Positions 58,720 to 64,000 of a stretch of DNA of 64,000 nt are shown in pieces. A program made the translations under genes and the position numbers. Location: NCBI GenBank assembly GCA_031763025.1, contig JASSKH010000012.1, positions 3,782,001 to 3,846,000 on the forward strand, read 5' to 3'. The DNA comes from Macrocystis pyrifera. Taxonomy: Eukaryota; Sar; Phaeophyceae; Laminariales; Laminariaceae. How positions within the stretch are numbered: the stretch's first letter is position 1; each line of letters starts with the position of its first letter. The notes under the pieces were generated by a model. That model did not search any database, was not told where the DNA came from, and saw only the letters and a program-made list of their open reading frames with translations.

Positions 58720-59200
58720 AACCCGTTTTAGAATTGCACCCACATCTTGGGGACAAAGTAATCGGGAATTAGAGTGGGATGGTCTTTTGAGTTGGAAAAG
58801 GGTTATTGACCCCGCTCGGGACCTTCAGAGGGGGGGGGGAAATGGCGATATTAAGACGATTGCAGCAGCGGCCACTGCGTGACTGGGGGACTACACACTT
58901 TGGTGTCCGAGTTCCGCTGCAAGGAGACGTGCGGCACGGCTGCAACATGAGGGCGCTCCCGCTGCTCCTAGACGGTTCAATGGTTGATGACACCAAAGTT
59001 AGCATCCATTGTTTTGGTTGCAATTTTGGTAGGTCCCAAAAGGGGTTAAGGCCTAAAAGAGGCGTTGAACCGCCCGAAACTTACCAGAAGTCCGATATCT
59101 CGTATCGAGCGAGTGTGCTTGCCCTTCCCCCTTCTCGTTTATCGGTATCGAACACGACTGGTTCTCGTTCGATATCCACCACCTGCTTCCAGGTACTAGT
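58720..59200 (+). repeat. Dispersed repeat F, copy 3
   Basis: GGACCTTCAGAGGGGGGGGG, CACTGCGTGACTGGGGGACT, CTAGACGGTTCAATGGTTGA, TGACACCAAAG, then GGGGTTAAGGCCT and CGTATCGAGCG, as at 44,880. Confidence 0.65.
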
Positions 59201-59795
59201 ACTTGGTGCGTCCTTAGTACGCCTTCTTATCAGAAATCTTGAAACTTATGAACATCGGACCAGAAGCAAACTGATGTTTTAGTATTTGCTCTCATGCAAC
59301 GGCAATATATTTATAGCAGGCAACAGTGACCTATTGTATTGAAGATGATCCCTCTCCTCCTCCTCTTCCTCTTCCACCCATCCCCTCCTCTTCGAGGCCG
59401 TTGATGATCAACACGACAACTGGGGCCATATGATTTTGCCAGCTTTGCGGAGCTCGCAGCTCGCGCTATATCTGTCGATCAACATCGATTGAGTGCTTGT
59501 CTCTGCCACATGCAAGGGTAATTATCATCACATAATTTTTAGCATTCCATTTGCCGTTTGAGAAAGTGCAGCTCTTATTCCAATCATACCATCCACGTAC
59601 CAGTATAAAAGGGCAACTACAGTAGAATACAATGACATAAAAAACATGTTAAGTGCTATTCAGTATTAATCAAACCTAAAGTACTTGACCAAAAAAAAGA
59701 CCAATAATAATGACTCTACCGACTCCTAACCAACGTTTCACCACTCAAATTCTCAGTTCTCAGTTTGAAAAACTGAGTCTCTATTTTGGTAATAG

Positions 59796-59841
<46 letters not shown>

Positions 59842-60190
59842 CGCATCCCTTATATTTTCGAGCTTGTAGTAGCACGTTCCAATGATCGATATATTAGGTC
59901 GTTACAGATGATATTCATACGACGTCTTCGACTCTTACAGACCTTATGTACTGAAACATACCATACCACCAGGCAATATTTAGCCTTATAATACATCCAC
60001 CACACCGTACCATTATACCATATCACCAACATACCATATCACATACCGTGATTTTTCGATATAGTATATCAAACCGTACCATCATACCATAGCAGCATAC
60101 GATATCACATACCGCGCCACACCGGACACCATGCCACACCGTACCGTACTACGTACCATACCATACTCATACTATACCAACACCACCCGA
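59201..60190. other. No gene; CTGT and CCATA microsatellites
   Basis: (CTGT)n about 40 bp at 59,799-59,838. (CATACCATA)-like tract at 59,960-60,180. Nothing else recognised. Confidence 0.6.
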
Positions 60191-60194
60191 GGGA

Positions 60195-60925
60195 TTCAAC
60201 CACACGAAGACTGAACGAGTATATATACCATCATACTGTTGTACCAACAAACACCACAAGTAAGTGCACAAGAGCATGCCTCCAGGGCGATAGAGCAGGA
60301 GGAGCGAGTATAGATACCATACTGCTGTACCATGTGTGGGCAGGAGCGAGTATAGATACCGTACTGTTGTACCAACACCACAAGTAAGTACACAAGAGCA
60401 TGCGAGCGCGCGACGCGCGATGACAGAGCGTCAAGTGCATGAGGGCATGCCTTCAGGGCGACAGAGCAGGAGCGGGTGTAGATATTATACTGCTGTACCG
60501 ACACCATAAGCACACAAGAGCGTGCGAGCAGGAGCGAGTATGGATACCATACTGCGGTACCAACATCACAAGTACACAAGAACATGCGAGCGCGCGACGA
60601 GCAATGACAGAGCGTCAGCTCTCTGACCGCATACTGCTGTTACAACCAACAGCACCACAAGTGCACAAGAGCATGCCTTCAGGGCGATAGAGCAGAAGGA
60701 GCAAGCGCGCGACGAGCGTGGCAGAGCGTCGTCAGCTCTCTGACCGCAGTCATACGAGGACACAAGAAGAGAATCATGCCGCGCGCAGAGAACTCGAGCA
60801 CGAACGATTATGTGTACCATACTCTTGTTGTACCAGCACCACACGAATGTGTGTAGATGCCACACTGCTGTTGTAGTACCAAGATACCAGGTACCATACT
60901 GCTGTTGTATCAACACCACACCACA
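60195..60925 (+). repeat. Minisatellite, about seven units of 85-130 bp
   Basis: Units contain GAGCGAGTATAGATACCATA, CTGCTGTACCAACACCACAA and GCACAAGAGCATGCCTTCAG, with a GCGCGCGACGAGCAATGACA variant. Confidence 0.75.
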
Positions 60926-61019
60926 TTGAGTTTTGCAAGATGGTCTCCACAGCAGTAATTAGTTAAAATAAGATGGTACGAAAAAAAATTCCGTACAGGA
61001 TAGGAACCAGTTTCCTGTC

Positions 61020-61375
61020 ACGGTGGAACCGCTTGTTGGGGAACTTTTAATTCGCTTTTATTTTTCAATCCTCTGTGTGCTGCAGACATGTTCTGTCTGT
61101 TCGCCTGTCGATTACTTTGTAAGTGCTTGTTGGGGATTTTATAATTATTTTGCGATCCGCTGTGTGGTACAGATATCTTGTGTTTCTGTCGATTACTTTG
61201 TAACCGTCGTGCGTACAAGCGCCACCATAGTTCAGCAGTACATCAGAAGAACACACTCTGTGTTTTTGTATACAGCGGGGGTCGCCTTACTACTACCTCT
61301 GTTTTCACTCCATCTTGCTGAGCAAAATAATAGCCGCCCTACTTGTACTACTCTTGCCCGTCTTCATTTCTATCA
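61020..61375 (+). repeat. Repeat flanking the short gypsy copy (left side)
   Basis: Two units with CTGTCGATTACTTTGTAA and GCTTGTTGGGGA. Matching units lie on the other side of the gypsy copy at 63,572-63,640 and 63,745-63,880 (CTGTCGTTTACTTTGTAGTA, CGTCGTGCGTGTTTCTTGG). Confidence 0.6.
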
Positions 61376-61653
61376 TGCTAAGATCTAGCAGGCGGGGCGC
61401 TTTGTATCCCTGGACAGGTTTGGGTGTTAAGGCGGTACTCGTTGGTACTCACGTGTCTTGGTTGCTTAGAGATAGAAGAAGAGCAGCTTTATTCCTTTCG
61501 TGCACGCGGAGACTAAGACCAAGCTCGTGCCACTCTGGAAAACCCCTGGTTTCCCACCTAAGATACGCCTTCCGAGTACTACAAATACGATCTTAGTGCC
61601 CGAACCCAGGTAATTACCGGACTTTCAACCTCATTCAAGGCAGTATCATAACA
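61376..61653 (-). repeat. Gypsy LTR (3' in element orientation)
   Basis: 278 bp, TGCTAAGATC ... TATCATAACA, matching the LTR at 63,033. Confidence 0.8.
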
Positions 61654-63032
61654 CTAGCCCACTCTGACGAGCCGTATATGCAGCATTATGGGAAATTCAT
61701 GGAAACCCCGATTCCACGAACTAGAACATGAGTAGAAAGAAGATGCGGCTCCTCAAAACCCACTCCCACACCTCTGAACGGCAAGGCAACGAAGCCGGCA
61801 AAGTACGTTAAAAAAATGAAAGGAAAACCTAGCCGTAAGGGCAGGAAGAAATCGTCAACGAAAGCCATTGCCATGCTACCCGCAACGGGGGGGAAGGCGA
61901 GCAAGATGCATGGAAAAGCGAAAAGTGAATCCCAAAAACGAGGAGAAAAATAGCACGAAAGGCACCAAGAACCAACTAAACCCAGCCCACAACTCTGGAA
62001 ATGCATCCTGTGCCACAAATGAGTAGCCCGGTTACCCAGATCAGCCCCGACACTGATCGGGGGGATAGGCAAGACAAAATACGCAAAAACCATCCCCAAC
62101 CCAGCCCAAGAAAAAAAGGAAAACCAGAAGCACACCAAGCAGGAAAAAAATCCCGACCCGAAAACTCGGAAAACGTCAAGAGGCAGAAAAAACCACCGCC
62201 ACAAATCCAGGAAAACGCCAAGAAAAAATACAGCCGAGAAGCGAAAGTCAGCTATCCACGGCGGCGCCTCGAGATTCATCTACGTTACGCTGGACCCCCC
62301 GGGCAAACGCGTTAGCCAAGTGAATTAGAAGACACCAAAAACCTCGTACAGCTCTCATCGAAGTCGTGTAGCGCGCCGGAGAAAGAGGGAGCTTGATCGG
62401 TCCCGGGTCGTCCAAAACTCGAACAAAATATACCCCCATCCGTGGGCGTAGTCGCGCTGATTTTCCCGAGCCACCACAGACCGTCGTCGCCCTTGTAACA
62501 CAAGTGGGCCCCGTTGGGTAGCACGGTGTTGCAGTATCGGCGAAGCCAATCGGCGTGTGAGACGCAGTCATAGCCGGGTGCCAGAAACCGCTCGCCGTTA
62601 CTCCGCTCCCGTTGTACCGCTCCGATTCTCATTCGGCGGTACAGGCGGTTGGTTTGGCGGTGCTGGTTCGGAGTGCCGGCCCAGTAGCGCAGCAATTTCG
62701 TGGCGAGAAAGCTAAAGGTCCATTTCCCGTTCCCAGGATGGACGGGATAGTCCTGTCGAGTGCGTCTCGTACATCACCGCGATGACGCCACCTCGACCTC
62801 TAACCGATTGATGTTCGGTAATCTTTTCCACTTCGAGTCGTTGAAGAGGGATCGAAACGTCGTCCTCGGTGACGTGGTACGGGGGGAATTTCTTGGAGAA
62901 GTTGTTGAGCACGTATTGCGTCAATCCCGTTGGCAAATACTTCGGCATGTCGCCACGGTCGTGAGGGTTGGCACAGGGCTTGCAGCATTGAACTGATACG
63001 CGCCGGCGACTTGTCCTGCCGACGACGCCACT

Positions 63033-63309
63033 TGTTAAGATCAAGCAGGCGGGACACTTTGTATCCCTGGACAGGTTTGCCGATTAAGTCGGTACTCGTT
63101 GGTACTCACGTGTCTTGGTTGCTTAGAGATAGAAGAAGAACAATTTATTCTTTTCGTGCACGCGGAGACTAAGATCAAGCTCGTGTCACTCTGGAAAACC
63201 CCTGGTTTTCCACGAAAGTTACGCCTTCCAAGTACTACAAATACGATCCCAGTGCCTGGACCCAGGTAATTACCGGGCTTTCAACCTCATTCAAGGCAGT
63301 ATAATAACA
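63033..63309 (-). repeat. Gypsy LTR (5' in element orientation)
   Basis: 277 bp, TGTTAAGATC ... TATAATAACA. The two LTRs of this copy are clearly similar, but I did not count differences. Confidence 0.8.
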
Positions 63310-64000
63310 ATTAGTCGGTACCACCACAACCAGTGTCCGTGCCTAACCTCCGTACGCATTTTGGGAAAATGTACGAACTATCAAAGGCGTGACATAGACT
63401 ACATTTTCGTATCATTTTCATGTAAGATGTGTGTTCACTGTATCTTTCCACCCGTAGTTTCGCCGCAGCTGCAGCATAAATAAACAGAAAAACTATCGAT
63501 TGCGACATCACTACATTTATTTGAAGATTCCCATTGCGACATCATGAGATTTTTTTTTATGAAAATTCCGCCAGAGATCTCTTGTCAATCTGTCGTTTAA
63601 TTTGTAGTATACGTCGTGCGTGTTTCTTGGTAAAACCGACACTTTTTTCTTTGGACAACCGACATACAACCAACGGCAGGCAGGTGCATGTGTCGCAGCC
63701 GCACTATCAAGAAGCCCCGCTGTAGGAAATACATCGGAAATGCTGTTGTTGCGGAACTGCTTGTTGGGGATCACGACCCCCTCCTGGTGAACTCTTATAC
63801 TTCGTGGTACAGAGATCTCTTGCCAATCTGTCGTTTACTTTGTAGTAGCCGTCGTGCGTGTTTCTTGGCACAACCGACACGTTTTCTGTAGGCACCGACG
63901 GCAGGCAGAACTCCATCTCCAAACCTATACAGCAATACTCGTGCAGGTGCTCGTGCCCCTGTGGAAGTTGGAGTAGTTGTACAAAGTTTCTGCGCTGTGA
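63310..64000 (+). other. No gene; repeat units continue
   Basis: Contains the right-hand units of the repeat described at 61,020 (63,572-63,640 and 63,745-63,880). No coding sequence is recognised. Confidence 0.5.

Larger units (their letters stand above)
61376..63309 (-). mobile_element. Short Ty3/gypsy copy with two LTRs, broken
   Basis: Fossil of about 1.93 kb on the minus strand. LTR at 63,033-63,309 (5' in its orientation), then only the C-terminal pol region (chromodomain-like segment at 62,712-63,000, continuing to 62,312), a 3' region and the second LTR at 61,376-61,653. It belongs to the same family as the plus-strand remnant. Not capable of coding a full pol; several breaks. Confidence 0.82.

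Noticed and set aside
61686-62279. Hydrophobic open frame in the gypsy 3' region, possibly envelope-like.
   Set aside because: The matching region of the other copy does not keep the same frame in a recognisable way, and no envelope motif is visible.

Overview
This is eukaryotic nuclear DNA with one recognisable host gene. Minus-strand exons from about 40,212 down to 4,930 encode a PRP16/DHX38-type DEAH-box RNA helicase, the ATPase that remodels the spliceosome after the first splicing step. I recover 24 exons over 35 kb, about 5.0 kb of coding sequence (roughly 1,660 residues). Exon phases agree at every junction, and all helicase motifs are present ([15 protein letters not shown], the [11 protein letters not shown] segment, [10 protein letters not shown]). 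The protein resembles plant and animal PRP16 about equally. With many long introns, Ty1/copia and Ty3/gypsy elements and GC-rich low-complexity DNA, a photosynthetic stramenopile such as a brown alga is my best guess, but the sequence does not prove it.

Layout. 1-4,929: non-coding, with two TA-flanked MITEs, palindromic elements and a roughly 90-bp minisatellite. 4,930-40,212: the helicase gene; its introns hold most of the interest: homopolymers up to 131 nt, dispersed repeats that begin with a G-run, MITEs, a LINE 3' remnant, a GAAA-linked duplication, and many decayed copies of the gene's own exon edges. 40,213-45,380: a (TAC)n block, a TIR element, a 46-bp minisatellite and a dispersed repeat. 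45,381-58,700: a broken Ty3/gypsy remnant interrupted by a TIR-bearing element, which is interrupted by a full-length but broken Ty1/copia element, which carries a tandem pair of small TIR elements. 58,701-64,000: repeats and a short minus-strand gypsy copy flanked by two LTRs.

Three points stand out. First, partial copies of exon-intron junctions recur in the adjacent introns at nine or more places in this one gene. Second, long G/C homopolymers sit at a fixed end of a dispersed repeat family and, in the sense of the gene, tend to be G-runs after donors and C-runs before acceptors. Third, the TE nest gives a readable order of insertions. Exon coordinates are derived by eye from conserved motifs, splice consensus and phase; no alignment program was run.
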